From an uncultured Bacteroidota bacterium (GTDB lineage: Bacteria; Bacteroidota; Bacteroidia; AKYH767-A; 2013-40CM-41-45), in the NCBI GenBank assembly GCA_937871435.1, contig CALMQM010000048.1, forward strand, positions 1 to 64,000: DNA of 64,000 nt, written 5' to 3'. Of the stretch, positions 1 through 8,885 are shown piece after piece; within the stretch, counting starts at the first letter, position 1, and every line of letters starts with the position of its first letter. The notes beneath the pieces are model-generated. The model searched no databases. It saw only the letters and a list, made by a program, of their open reading frames with translations, and had not been told where the DNA came from. A program made the position numbers and the translations under genes.

Positions 1-77
1 AGGTATTAGGTACTAAGTATTAAGTACCAAGTATCAGGTATCAGGTATTAGGTATTAGGTACCAAGTATTAGGTACA
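1..77. repeat. Heptanucleotide array, left arm (AGGTATT-type)
   Basis: Eleven uninterrupted 7-bp units in perfect phase, variants of AGGTATT, AGGTACT, AAGTATT and AGGTACA. The array starts at the window edge, so it probably continues to the left. It contains no credible reading frame. The same unit in inverted orientation follows at 122-254 after a 44-bp spacer, so the two could pair as a large hairpin. Confidence 0.9.
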
Positions 78-121
78 GGATGATAAGATTTTTATACTCC
101 GGATTTAACATTCCTCATTCC

Positions 122-254
122 TATTACCTTGTACTTAATACCTGGTACCTAATACCTAATACCCAAGACCTAATACCTAATACCTATTACCCAATACCTA
201 ATACCTAATACCTAATACCCAATACCTAATACCTAATACCTAATACCCAATTCC
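122..254. repeat. Heptanucleotide array, inverted arm (TAATACC-type)
   Basis: Nineteen consecutive 7-bp units, mostly TAATACC or CAATACC, the reverse complement of the unit at 1-77 and 4455-4580. Phase is never lost across 133 bp although single units vary by substitution, which suggests turnover by slippage or recombination. The array ends 35 bp before the start codon of the TetR-family gene and so lies in its upstream region. Confidence 0.9.
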
Positions 255-289
255 ATAACTGAATAATTATTCATTATCTTGTCCACATT

Positions 290-865
290 ATGGCAAGAAT
301 TCGCGACGCGCAAAAAACGGAACAGATTTATCAGGCAACGCTTGAGTTGGTATTAAAGCAGGGATTGAGTGGTTTGAAGATGGCTGATGTGGCAGCTCAG
401 GCCGGTTTGGCAACAGGAACCGTTTACATTTATTTTAAGGATAAAGATGAACTGATCAATCATTTGTATGCTCATTTGAAAGCAAAAAGTGATTCTGCTT
501 TCACCGGAGAACCGGAAGAAGATGAGTCGGTCAAAAAGTCTTTACGCAAGATCTGGAAGCAATATTTTACATTCAGGTTAGCGCATTTGCATGAATCGGC
601 ATTTCTGGAACAATATCACCGTTCCCCTTTTCAGAAGGAAAGGAAGAAAAAGGGGGCAGGTTCGGAATATCATCCATTTCAATCTGTCATACGCATAGGG
701 CAGGAAGAGAAGAAACTTATCAAAGCGGAAACAGGAATTGTCTTTGCCTTGCTAACCGGTCCGTTGCACGAACTGATCCGTCTTCACATCAGCGGAAATG
801 TGAAAATTACTCCGGCCTTAATGGATGATACCTTTGACCGGATCTGGGAAAGTATCAAACGATAA
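290..865 (+). CDS. TetR/AcrR family transcriptional regulator
   Basis: A 191-residue protein of normal TetR length. Residues 8-54 form the N-terminal helix-turn-helix DNA-binding domain, with the family-typical core ADVAAQAGLATGTVYIYF; the remaining ~135 residues are the poorly conserved ligand-binding and dimerisation region. Members repress nearby genes until a small ligand binds. The target is not evident: the next gene (a DinB-like protein) starts only 10 bp downstream on the same strand, so the two are probably co-transcribed, while the upstream DNA consists of heptamer repeats. The ATG at 290 has no clear Shine-Dalgarno sequence, which is usual in this genome. Confidence 0.88.
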   Translation: MARIRDAQKTEQIYQATLELVLKQGLSGLKMADVAAQAGLATGTVYIYFKDKDELINHLYAHLKAKSDSAFTGEPEEDESVKKSLRKIWKQYFTFRLAHLHESAFLEQYHRSPFQKERKKKGAGSEYHPFQSVIRIGQEEKKLIKAETGIVFALLTGPLHELIRLHISGNVKITPALMDDTFDRIWESIKR

Positions 866-875
866 ATTAAATGTC

Positions 876-1367
876 ATGAGAACAACATTGGTTCGATATG
901 TCAAGTACAATGCATGGGCAAATCAACGTTTGCTGGATTTAATTTCGGAACAATGCAGTGATGTTCAGTTGAACCGGGAATTGATCAGTAGTTTTCCAAC
1001 GATTCGTAAAACACTTTTGCATATCTGGGGCGCAGAATCTGTTTGGCTGCTTAGATTACAGGGAACTTCACCCTCAACTTGGAGCTGGATGGATTTCACA
1101 GGCACACAGGAAGAATTGAAAAAGGTGATGTTGGAGAATGACAGGAACTGGTTGGATTTTATTGAATCAAAAGATGAGAATTATCTCTATGCAACATTTG
1201 ATTACAAGGCAATTGACGGAACAGCCTATGCCAGCAGCAGAGTAGAAGCGATTCATCACTGTATGAATCACAGCACCTTTCACCGTGGTCAATTGGTAAC
1301 ACTGCTTCGGCAGGTTGGAATTACAAAATTGCCTTCTACGGATTATATTACATTCAGTCGGTTGTAA
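876..1367 (+). CDS. DinB-like (DfrB/YfiT superfamily) protein
   Basis: 163 residues from the ATG at 876; an upstream in-frame start at 825 would overlap the TetR gene and add residues unlike the family, so it was not used. The sequence shows the four-helix DinB pattern: an opening YNAWANQRLL segment, a first histidine at 49 (TLLHIWGAE) and the closing HSTFHRGQ motif with H132 and H136. These three histidines form the metal site in this superfamily, whose members include thiol-dependent transferases and damage-inducible proteins. The substrate cannot be predicted. The gene probably forms a pair with the TetR regulator just upstream, which suggests a small regulated detoxification unit. Confidence 0.85.
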   Translation: MRTTLVRYVKYNAWANQRLLDLISEQCSDVQLNRELISSFPTIRKTLLHIWGAESVWLLRLQGTSPSTWSWMDFTGTQEELKKVMLENDRNWLDFIESKDENYLYATFDYKAIDGTAYASSRVEAIHHCMNHSTFHRGQLVTLLRQVGITKLPSTDYITFSRL

Positions 1368-1393
1368 ATAATGCGTAACAGAACCAGAATGCT

Positions 1394-2071
1394 TCAGGAA
1401 TGTGCTGAAAAATATTTTTCCATTACGAGATTCTTGTCGCAGGGCAACCATTGAAGCACGATTTCAGGATGCGTACTAGCTTTTTCCATGAGCAATGAAT
1501 ACCCCAATCCGCTGTAAATTTTGAAAGCAACCGCGTTGGATTTCAGCACATGAATTTGTGAATAGGTGACATCCGGTCGGCGTTCAAGCAGCAGTCTTTC
1601 TTTTTCTTTCATCAATGATGCGAGAATTCCTTTTCCCCTGAATTCAGGGAGAGTAAGACCAATATCAATGATCAAAGCACCTTGTTGCCAATGATGATGC
1701 ACTTCATTGATGTAAGGCATTTTTGCGGCAGCCAGTTCCAGATTTTTTTCTGGAATAAAATATTTGAATAGAGTTCCTTTCAGAATGGTACCGGGCTGTC
1801 CGCTTTCTCCTTCGATCCAGCCGGCAACAGCTCCTGCAACTTTACCTTCATATTCTGCCATGAGATAATCAGAATAACACAACTCCTGACCGGTTACATC
1901 TTCAGCCAAAATATCCGCGAGTATTTTTCGGATTTCCGATTCAGACAATTCAAAAATCTTACTGTAACTGAAAACATCCGTTCCGCTTTTTTCGGCAGCA
2001 ACAATTGTTTCAATTAAAAAAGGGATATCTTTTTCTTCGGCCTTACGAAACTGGAGAGGGTTCTGAGGCAT
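1394..2071 (-). CDS. GNAT family N-acetyltransferase
   Basis: 225 residues starting at ATG 2071 (PQNPLQFRKAEEKDIPFL, a typical GNAT opening). A longer frame from 2125 would overlap thiL by 28 bp and adds an unlikely leader. The acetyl-CoA binding motif is visible as LPEFRGKGILASLMKEKE, about two thirds into the protein, followed by the C-terminal SNAVAFKIYSGLGY segment in which GNATs bind the cofactor pantetheine. The acceptor substrate is unknown. The gene follows thiL on the minus strand with a 26-bp gap and is probably co-transcribed with it. Confidence 0.85.
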   Translation of the reverse strand: MPQNPLQFRKAEEKDIPFLIETIVAAEKSGTDVFSYSKIFELSESEIRKILADILAEDVTGQELCYSDYLMAEYEGKVAGAVAGWIEGESGQPGTILKGTLFKYFIPEKNLELAAAKMPYINEVHHHWQQGALIIDIGLTLPEFRGKGILASLMKEKERLLLERRPDVTYSQIHVLKSNAVAFKIYSGLGYSLLMEKASTHPEIVLQWLPCDKNLVMEKYFSAHS

Positions 2072-2097
2072 CTGTTTTAAGTTAGACAAAGTGTTAT

Positions 2098-3147
2098 TTA
2101 ATTTTTCCTCAACAATGCATCCCAACCCTGAGCTGTAAGTGCGACATGGTTTCCTGACTTGTCAACCAGATGAACACCTAAGGCTTCATCAGTGATGTGA
2201 CCAATGATGGAAATATCCATGTGCATGCGGAGTTTTTCATAATCTTGCTGGCGGATAGTGAATAATAATTCATAATCTTCTCCGCCACTCAAGGCACATA
2301 CTGTCGCATCCAATCCAAATTCACGTGCCCTGTCATAAGTCTGAGGATCAATTGGAATTTTATCTTCGTACACTTCACAGCCGACTTTAGATTGTCTGCA
2401 CAGGTGCAATACCTCCGAACTCAATCCGTCAGAGATGTCAATCATGGACGTTGGCTTTACACCCAATTCCCGTAACTTCTCTACGATTTCCTTTCGTGCT
2501 TCCGGTTTCAGTTGTCGTTCCAGAATGTAATCGTTGCCACTCAGGTCTGGCTGAATTTTCGGATTCTCCAGGAAAATTTTCTTTTCACGTTCCAGAATCT
2601 GTAAACCCATGTATGCGCCACCCAGATCGCCGGATACACAGAGGAGATCATGGACTTTAGCGGTATTTCGGTATACAATCTGGTCTTTTTCAGCAGTACC
2701 AATCGCTGTGATGGAAAGGACCAGTCCGGATGTTGAAGAGGTGGTATCTCCACCAACTAAATCAACTTTGTAATGTTCACAGGCAAGCGCCATACCTTCA
2801 TACAGTTCTTCTACTGCTTCGAGCGAAAAACGGTTGGAGAGCGCGATGCTGACAAGGATTTGTTTAGGTGTCGCGTTCATCGCATACACATCACTGAGAT
2901 TTACCACCACAGCTTTGTATCCCAAATGTTTGAGCGGATGAAACATCAGATCGAAATGAACGCCTTCAACGAGCATGTCGGTAGTTACAATGGTCATTTG
3001 CCCTGCGGGATCAATCACAGCTGCATCATCGCCTATACCTTTGATTGATTCCGGATGATGAATCTGAACAGATTTTTCTATCCATTCAATCAGTCCGAAT
3101 TCTCCAAGGTTTCCTAACTCTGTCCTGTTTACACTATTTTCAAACAT
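2098..3147 (-). CDS. thiL: Thiamine-monophosphate kinase
   Basis: 349 residues, normal family length. ThiL phosphorylates thiamine monophosphate to the active cofactor thiamine diphosphate with ATP. The start NRTELGNLGEFGLIEWI is characteristic. The metal- and ATP-binding motifs of the PurM/ThiL fold follow in order: GIGDDAAVID near residue 40, NLSDVYAMNA near 85, GGDTTSS near 120, DISDGLSSE near 240 and SGGEDYELLFT near 290. No other thiamine gene lies nearby. A TACCTTTG promoter box sits 18 bp upstream of the start codon, giving a short leader. The GNAT gene follows downstream. Confidence 0.95.
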   Translation of the reverse strand: MFENSVNRTELGNLGEFGLIEWIEKSVQIHHPESIKGIGDDAAVIDPAGQMTIVTTDMLVEGVHFDLMFHPLKHLGYKAVVVNLSDVYAMNATPKQILVSIALSNRFSLEAVEELYEGMALACEHYKVDLVGGDTTSSTSGLVLSITAIGTAEKDQIVYRNTAKVHDLLCVSGDLGGAYMGLQILEREKKIFLENPKIQPDLSGNDYILERQLKPEARKEIVEKLRELGVKPTSMIDISDGLSSEVLHLCRQSKVGCEVYEDKIPIDPQTYDRAREFGLDATVCALSGGEDYELLFTIRQQDYEKLRMHMDISIIGHITDEALGVHLVDKSGNHVALTAQGWDALLRKN

Positions 3148-3164
3148 AATTTCTTGTTGAACTG

Positions 3165-3172
3165 CAAAGGTA
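3165..3172 (-). promoter_or_regulatory. Putative -7 promoter box of thiL
   Basis: On the minus strand the bases read TACCTTTG, an exact match to the Bacteroidota -7 consensus TAnnTTTG, ending 17 bp before the thiL ATG. No good -33 TTTG is visible at the expected spacing, so the call is moderate. Confidence 0.5.
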
Positions 3173-3249
3173 TTCTAATCAGGATAATATTCGTAGAGAA
3201 AATAAATTGGAATCAGGAGTTCACCTGATTCAAAAGATAAAACCGGGAA

Positions 3250-4422
3250 TTATTTATAGATGTACTTTTCGTATTTCGCAAAATTTCCCTCACGAACACT
3301 CAGCAATCGGCTGGCTTGTTCTCCATTCACTTTGCCACTCTTGTAAACATCCATCACCAGATTAGTAAATGATCTGCTGCTTCTTCTCAGTTGCATGATA
3401 TAGTAATTCGGGCCTCCACTGGATTTCGGTTTCTTTGCTTCTTTGATAAGAAATTCTTTCCAGGCCTGGTCTGCTTCTTTCATCATATTCCTGAATATTT
3501 CTTCATTTATTAATTCAAGTCTGAATGCCCTTGCCAATATTGCCTGGTTGCTGACTCCAAGTCTTCTGCCGGCTTTGGCGATATGTTTCAGCATCAACTC
3601 ACCTTTTACTTGTAGAAATGGTGCGAGTTCTGTTTGAGGCAAAAGAGCTTCTTCCGCAACCAGTCTGCAAAATTTTTCTACAACATGAAGTCCGGAAGGA
3701 TCCTCAGCTGTAAGACCTGTATCGTTTGAAATACCGGAAACACCGATCCAGATGTGCGCCAATTCATGAACAAGAGAAAATAATTGTCCGTGATCCCAAT
3801 CGTCTGCATTGATGAAGATAAATGGAGCGTATTTATCGGCTATCGCAAACCCTTTGAATGTATCGCTGTCCAGTTTTAGGCGCGTATGAAAATTACTGCT
3901 GAGAGTAACAAAGATTCGTTTGCTTTCTGCCTGATCAATCCAATGTTTGAGAGGTTTTAGATCAGCTTTTCCAGGCTGAATGTTGAGTGTTTTTCGAATG
4001 TCTTTAGCGACTGTTTCTACCGGACTTTTAATTGTGTATTTCCCGACAAATTCGATTTTTTTTTCTCTGTTCCCTGCCAGAAACTTACTCAGCCATTCCT
4101 GCTTTTCCTGAATCTCGCGCATCATGAAAATCAAAGCTGTGCTCAATCCTTCATCTTTATTTTTTCGAAAATCTTTGAGTGCCGGAAAATCTTTGGGAAT
4201 GTATTTGAGATAAAATACATCTACGGGACGACGGTATAATCTTGCAAGCTTTTCCACCTGCTTCACACTTGGCCATTCTGTTCCATCAGGAGATTCCCAA
4301 TCTTTGATTCGTTCCACTTTGCACGTTTTGCCAATAGTGGCTGCTGCTTTTTCCAGTGTGATGCGCGCAGTTTTTCTTGCCCACTTGAGTACTTCCCGAT
4401 TGATATTTGCTTTTTGAGACAT
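3250..4422 (-). CDS. HTH and ImmA/IrrE family zinc metallopeptidase
   Basis: 390 residues. The N-terminal ~70 residues resemble an Xre-type helix-turn-helix (MSQKANINREVLKWARKTA, then WPSVKQVEKLARLYRRPVD). The centre carries the ImmA/IrrE (DUF955) metallopeptidase domain with the zinc motif VHELAH: H219, E220, H223. Members of this architecture cleave a regulator or antitoxin partner; they control mobile elements (ImmA), radiation response (IrrE) or act as toxin-antitoxin components. No separate repressor or antitoxin gene adjoins it, so the HTH may act in cis. The ~110 residues after the peptidase contain a further helical region with no recognised fold. It lies next to a heptamer repeat array, in an accessory-looking block. 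Confidence 0.85.
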   Translation of the reverse strand: MSQKANINREVLKWARKTARITLEKAAATIGKTCKVERIKDWESPDGTEWPSVKQVEKLARLYRRPVDVFYLKYIPKDFPALKDFRKNKDEGLSTALIFMMREIQEKQEWLSKFLAGNREKKIEFVGKYTIKSPVETVAKDIRKTLNIQPGKADLKPLKHWIDQAESKRIFVTLSSNFHTRLKLDSDTFKGFAIADKYAPFIFINADDWDHGQLFSLVHELAHIWIGVSGISNDTGLTAEDPSGLHVVEKFCRLVAEEALLPQTELAPFLQVKGELMLKHIAKAGRRLGVSNQAILARAFRLELINEEIFRNMMKEADQAWKEFLIKEAKKPKSSGGPNYYIMQLRRSSRSFTNLVMDVYKSGKVNGEQASRLLSVREGNFAKYEKYIYK

Positions 4423-4454
4423 GACAGGAATTTAATGTGTGAGTTTATTTTACT

Positions 4455-4580
4455 GGGTATTAGGTATTAGGTACTAGGTATTAGGTACTAGGTATTAGGT
4501 ACAAGGTATTAGGTACAAGGTATTAGGTACAAGGTATTAGGTACTAGGTACTAGGTACTAGGTATTAAGAATTAGGTACT
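4455..4580. repeat. Heptanucleotide array (AGGTATT/AGGTACT)
   Basis: Eighteen consecutive 7-bp units in perfect phase, largely alternating AGGTATT with AGGTACT or AGGTACA, with one degenerate unit (AAGAATT). The unit is the same as at 1-77 and the inverse of 122-254. It lies in the gap between the ImmA/IrrE gene and sufA. Together with the array at 122-254 it flanks the five genes from 290 to 4422 as inverted repeats. Confidence 0.9.
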
Positions 4581-4636
4581 CAGAGGGAAGATAAAAGTAA
4601 AGAGTGAATGGTGAATAGTGAATAGTTATCTCCTAA

Positions 4637-4669
4637 CAATAAATCATACAATAAATCATACAATAAATC
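4637..4669. repeat. 12-bp direct repeat, 2.75 copies, in a low-complexity spacer
   Basis: The unit CAATAAATCATA occurs twice in full and once in part without gaps. It lies in a low-complexity stretch (about 4581-4740) that also has GTGAATAG repeats and GGAACC-like repeats near 4678-4702. This stretch and the heptamer array fill the 395-bp gap between 4423 and 4817, apart from the sufA promoter at its right end. No gene was seen in it. Confidence 0.7.
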
Positions 4670-4761
4670 TAAAACCGGAAACCAAGAACCAGGAACCGGG
4701 AACTCATAACCAGCAAACTGAAACCTATTGAAAATCAGCCATTCAAAACCCAACAAAAGCC

Positions 4762-4792
4762 TTGTTTAGAACCCCTCTAAATAGTACCTTTG
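4762..4792 (+). promoter_or_regulatory. Promoter of the suf operon
   Basis: TTG at 4762-4764 and TACCTTTG at 4785-4792, separated by 20 bp, match the Bacteroidota housekeeping promoter (TTG, 17-23 bp, TAnnTTTG). The sufA start codon follows 25 bp later. This is the best promoter in the window. Confidence 0.7.
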
Positions 4793-4817
4793 TATATTAA
4801 TTCTATTCAAAAATCAA

Positions 4818-5144
4818 ATGATTACGGTAACAGAAAGGGCTAAGGCTAAAGCAGTTGAGCTAATGTCTGCTGAAAACAAGCCCACAGAAGCCTTTATTCG
4901 TGTCGGTGTTGAAGGTGGCGGTTGTTCAGGCTTGACGTATAAGCTTGAATTTGATACAGTTATAAGACCTGACGATAAAATATTCGAAGACAAAGGGATC
5001 AAGATTGTGTGTGACAAAAAAAGCTTTTTATATCTCATCGGAACTGAGCTGGATTTCAGTGATGGATTAAACGGAAAAGGCTTTGCGTTCAACAATCCCA
5101 ATGCTTCAAGAACTTGTGGTTGTGGAGAATCTTTTTCTGTCTGA
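4818..5144 (+). CDS. sufA: SufA/IscA-type iron-sulfur carrier
   Basis: 108 residues, standard A-type carrier length. The three cysteines that hold the cluster are present: C36 in GGGCSGLTY and C100 and C102 in the C-terminal TCGCGESF. These proteins accept Fe-S clusters from the SufBCD scaffold and pass them to target enzymes. It is the first gene of the suf operon, directly behind a good promoter, and is separated from sufB by 149 bp, a larger gap than any other in the operon. Bacteroidota suf operons usually begin with such a gene. Confidence 0.95.
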   Translation: MITVTERAKAKAVELMSAENKPTEAFIRVGVEGGGCSGLTYKLEFDTVIRPDDKIFEDKGIKIVCDKKSFLYLIGTELDFSDGLNGKGFAFNNPNASRTCGCGESFSV

Positions 5145-5293
5145 ACCGAAAAAAGGATCACAAAAAAAATATCCGTCGATTCAGTTTAAACGCTATTCAG
5201 AGTAGATCGGACACTTCAATAAATCCGGTATGCAAAAATAGACTCGATGCATTTTGCAATCATTAACCCAACCATTTAATTCAACACCTCCAC

Positions 5294-6739
5294 ATGAGTG
5301 AGGATCAAAAAATAATTACAGAAGTCACCGAAAGCGATTACAAGTGGGGCTTTATTTCGGATATAGAATCTGATCAGGCGCCAAAAGGCTTGAATGAGGA
5401 AGTGATTCGTTTTATTTCTCTCAAGAAGAAGGAACCTTCCTGGCTTCTTGAATGGCGACTCAAAGCATATCGTCATTGGCTGACGATGGAAGAGCCTACC
5501 TGGCCGAACGTTCATTATCCGAAAATTGATTTCAATGACATCATTTACTATTCAGCACCGAAAGCTAAACCGGTTTTAAACAGCCTGGATGAATTGGATC
5601 CGGAAATCAAAGCGACCTTTGATAAGCTGGGTATTTCTCTGGAAGAACAGAAACGTTTATCAGGTGTTGCTGTGGATGCGGTGATCGATAGTGTGTCAGT
5701 TAAAACTACTTTTCGTGAAGCGCTTGGTGAATTGGGGATTATTTTCTGTTCATTCAGTGAAGCTGTACAAGAGCATCCTGAACTGGTAAAGCAATACATT
5801 GGTTCGGTTGTTCCTTCTACTGATAATTATTATGCAGCATTAAACTCTGCAGTTTTCTCCGATGGTTCTTTCTGTTACATTCCAAAGGGCGTACGTTGTC
5901 CGATGGAATTATCAACTTACTTCCGGATCAATTCTGCCGGTACCGGCCAGTTTGAACGCACATTGATTGTGGCAGAAGAAGGCGCTTATGTAAGTTATCT
6001 TGAAGGATGTACCGCTCCTATGCGGGATGAAAATCAATTGCATGCTGCAGTGGTAGAAATTTATGCGCATCAGGATGCGCAGGTGAAATACAGTACTGTA
6101 CAAAACTGGTATCCGGGTGACAAGGAGGGCAAGGGTGGAATTTACAATTTCGTTACCAAGCGTGGCTTGTGCTACGGAAAACATTCCAAGATTTCATGGA
6201 CTCAGGTTGAAACAGGTTCTGCGATCACCTGGAAATATCCGAGTGTAATTCTCAAAGGAGATCATTCCATCGGAGAGTTTTACAGTGTGGCCGTGACAAA
6301 CAATTTTCAGCAGGCGGATACCGGAACTAAAATGATTCACCTGGGAAAAAACACCCGGAGTACAATTATTTCAAAAGGAATTTCCGGCGGAAAAAGTCAG
6401 AATAGCTACCGTGGCTTAGTGAGAATAAGCAGGAAAGCAGATCAGGCAAGAAATTTTTCTCAATGTGATTCATTGCTGCTTGGTGACAAATGCGGCGCAC
6501 ATACATTTCCATACCTGGAAGTAAATAATAAGACTGCAATTGTTGAGCATGAAGCTACCACCTCCAAGGTAGGAGAGGATCAGATCTTCTATTGTAATCA
6601 ACGAGGAATATCCACAGAGGATGCAGTTGGTTTGATCGTAAATGGTTATTGCAAGGAAGTGTTTAATCAGTTGCCAATGGAATTCGCAGTGGAAGCACAA
6701 AAACTTCTCGCGATTTCACTGGAAGGAAGTGTTGGATAA
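5294..6739 (+). CDS. sufB: Fe-S cluster assembly protein SufB
   Basis: 481 residues, full length. SufB is the scaffold subunit of the SufBC2D complex on which Fe-S clusters are built from iron, SufS/SufE sulfur and reducing power. The beta-helix core is recognisable ([20 protein letters not shown], then [19 protein letters not shown]) and the C-terminal segment [20 protein letters not shown] is typical of the family. It precedes sufC by 53 bp. No Shine-Dalgarno is visible before the ATG. Confidence 0.97.
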   Translation: MSEDQKIITEVTESDYKWGFISDIESDQAPKGLNEEVIRFISLKKKEPSWLLEWRLKAYRHWLTMEEPTWPNVHYPKIDFNDIIYYSAPKAKPVLNSLDELDPEIKATFDKLGISLEEQKRLSGVAVDAVIDSVSVKTTFREALGELGIIFCSFSEAVQEHPELVKQYIGSVVPSTDNYYAALNSAVFSDGSFCYIPKGVRCPMELSTYFRINSAGTGQFERTLIVAEEGAYVSYLEGCTAPMRDENQLHAAVVEIYAHQDAQVKYSTVQNWYPGDKEGKGGIYNFVTKRGLCYGKHSKISWTQVETGSAITWKYPSVILKGDHSIGEFYSVAVTNNFQQADTGTKMIHLGKNTRSTIISKGISGGKSQNSYRGLVRISRKADQARNFSQCDSLLLGDKCGAHTFPYLEVNNKTAIVEHEATTSKVGEDQIFYCNQRGISTEDAVGLIVNGYCKEVFNQLPMEFAVEAQKLLAISLEGSVG

Positions 6740-6792
6740 AACAGCTTACACGCAAATAAAAAAAGAGCTTAATAAGCATTATAGTTGATGAT

Positions 6793-7551
6793 ATGTTAGA
6801 GATAAAAAATTTACAGGCAAGAGTAGAGGAAAAGCAGATTCTCAATGGGATCAATCTCATTGTGAAACCGGGAGAAGTGCATGCGATTATGGGACCAAAT
6901 GGTTCCGGAAAGAGTACGCTTGCTTCTGTATTGGCAGGACGTGAAGAATATGAAGTTACCGGCGGTGAAGTGCTTTTCAAAGGGCAGGATTTGTTGGAAA
7001 TGTCTCCTGAAGACCGTGCACGTAAAGGTTTGTTTCTTGCATTTCAGTATCCGGTAGAAATTCCCGGAGTGACAAATGCCAATTTTCTTAAAACAGCTTT
7101 GAATGAAATCCGCAAAGCTAACGGATTGCCGTCTCTCGACTCCAAAGAGTTTCTTCAGTTGATGAAAGAGAAAATGAAACTGGTAGAAATGGACAAAGCC
7201 ATGACTCAGCGTTCAGTGAATGAAGGATTCAGCGGAGGAGAAAAAAAACGAAATGAAGTTTTTCAAATGGCTATGCTGGAGCCTGCTCTTGCAGTGCTTG
7301 ATGAAACGGATTCAGGACTGGATATCGATGCGTTACGGATTGTAGCAAATGGTGTTAATGCTTTGCGCAATAAAGAACGTTCGTTTGTTGTGATTACACA
7401 TTATCAGCGCTTGTTGGATTATATCGTTCCGGATTACGTGCATGTGTTGTACAAAGGCCGAATTGTTAAGTCAGGAACAAAAGAATTAGCGCTTGAACTG
7501 GAAGAAAAAGGTTACGACTGGATCAAGGAAGAAAACGGTGTTCACATTTAA
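6793..7551 (+). CDS. sufC: Fe-S assembly ATPase SufC
   Basis: 252 residues. This is the ABC-type ATPase of the SufBCD complex, a soluble cytoplasmic protein rather than a transporter. Walker A (GPNGSGKST, about residues 35-43), the signature motif [10 protein letters not shown] (about 147-156) and Walker B leading to LDETDSGLD (about 170) are all intact. SufC energises conformational change in SufB-SufD during cluster assembly. It follows sufB and is spaced 14 bp from sufD. Confidence 0.97.
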   Translation: MLEIKNLQARVEEKQILNGINLIVKPGEVHAIMGPNGSGKSTLASVLAGREEYEVTGGEVLFKGQDLLEMSPEDRARKGLFLAFQYPVEIPGVTNANFLKTALNEIRKANGLPSLDSKEFLQLMKEKMKLVEMDKAMTQRSVNEGFSGGEKKRNEVFQMAMLEPALAVLDETDSGLDIDALRIVANGVNALRNKERSFVVITHYQRLLDYIVPDYVHVLYKGRIVKSGTKELALELEEKGYDWIKEENGVHI

Positions 7552-7565
7552 TCTGCTTCTGAATC

Positions 7566-8885
7566 ATGAATACCGCATATCAACATACAGGAACCGAAAA
7601 TTTTGTTCGCGCCTTCGCTGAATTCAGCAAGGAGAATGGAAGAATACTTCCTGAATTGAATACAATTGCAATAGGGCGATTGGAGGACATTGGTTTTCCA
7701 ACCACCAGACATGAAGAGTGGAAATATACCAATGTCAGTCCGATACTAAACACCGCATTCAGTCATCCCGGCCCACAGTTCAGATTGAAAAAAGAAGATA
7801 TTCAGTCATGGATGCTCGCAGGCAAGGACGCTATTTTGCTTGTGTTTGAAAATGGTTATCTGAATACTGACCTGTCATCCCTCGATGGTTTACCCGAAAA
7901 AGTGATCATCGCTTCTTTGTCTGCACAGCGATCCAATGCGATCGTGAAACAACATCTTGCGAAATATGCTCCGATGAAACAGGAAAGTTTTGTTGTATTG
8001 AATACAGCATTTGTATCGGATGGTGCTTTTATTTATTTACCTGCCAACATACAAATTGAGAAGCCTGTTCATGTTTTGTATGTGAATGATTCAGAATTTC
8101 ACCCTACTGTGATTTATCCACGTAACCTGATCGTAGCGGACAAAAACGCTTCTGTGAAAGTTGCCGTTAGTTACCATTCCATCGGTTCAACAAATGCCGG
8201 ATTTACAAATGCAGTAACGGAAGTTGTAGCCGGACAAAATGCGCAGGTTGAATTAATAAAGATTCAAAATGAAAATGAATCTGCATTTCACATCAGCCAT
8301 ACTGAAGCGATACTTTCAAAGGATTCAGTTTTTAATATTAGTACGATTACATTGGGAGGTAAAATTGTTCGCAACAACCTTCACATCGTACTGAGTGAAA
8401 CGAATAGTGTTGCACACCTTTACGGATTGTATATTACTGACGGAAATCAACTGGTTGATAATCATACATTGGTTGATCATATGAGTCCGAATTGTGAAAG
8501 CAATGAACTGTACAAAGGTGTATTGGGCGGAAAATCTTCTGGCGTATTTAACGGAAAGGTATTTGTTCGTCAGGATGCGCAGAAAACGAACGCTTATCAA
8601 TCCAACAAAAATATTTTGCTCAGTGACGAAGCAACCATGAACACAAAACCGCAATTGGAAATTTTTGCGGATGATGTAAAATGTTCGCATGGAGCGACGA
8701 CAGGGCAAATGGATGCCGAAGCATTGTTTTACCTGAGGTCGCGCGGAATCGGAGAACAGGAAGCAAAAGCTTTTTTGAACATTGCCTTTGCAGCGGATGT
8801 GATAAAAAACATTTCCATCGAGGCATTGCGGGATCGATTGATGCCTCTTATTGAAAACAAACTGAAGCAAAGCATACAATCATGA
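7566..8885 (+). CDS. sufD: Fe-S assembly protein SufD
   Basis: 439 residues. SufD is the SufB paralogue that completes the SufBC2D scaffold. An early HEEWKYTN segment and the late region DDVKCSHGATTGQMD followed by FYLRSRGIGEQEA are diagnostic for SufD. The N-terminal third is less conserved, as is usual. The stop codon overlaps the sufS start by four bases (ATGA), so translation is likely coupled. Confidence 0.96.
   Translation: MNTAYQHTGTENFVRAFAEFSKENGRILPELNTIAIGRLEDIGFPTTRHEEWKYTNVSPILNTAFSHPGPQFRLKKEDIQSWMLAGKDAILLVFENGYLNTDLSSLDGLPEKVIIASLSAQRSNAIVKQHLAKYAPMKQESFVVLNTAFVSDGAFIYLPANIQIEKPVHVLYVNDSEFHPTVIYPRNLIVADKNASVKVAVSYHSIGSTNAGFTNAVTEVVAGQNAQVELIKIQNENESAFHISHTEAILSKDSVFNISTITLGGKIVRNNLHIVLSETNSVAHLYGLYITDGNQLVDNHTLVDHMSPNCESNELYKGVLGGKSSGVFNGKVFVRQDAQKTNAYQSNKNILLSDEATMNTKPQLEIFADDVKCSHGATTGQMDAEALFYLRSRGIGEQEAKAFLNIAFAADVIKNISIEALRDRLMPLIENKLKQSIQS

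Noticed and set aside
1-254. CRISPR array at the left edge
   Set aside because: The unit is 7 bp and adjacent copies abut without spacers; no cas gene is present.
1394-2125. Extended start of the GNAT gene overlapping thiL
   Set aside because: The additional 18 residues do not fit the GNAT opening, while M at 2071 does, and the extension would overlap thiL by 28 bp.
4814-5161. Open frame on the minus strand opposite sufA
   Set aside because: sufA has the conserved cysteines and a clear promoter; the antisense frame gives no recognisable protein and mirrors it almost end to end.
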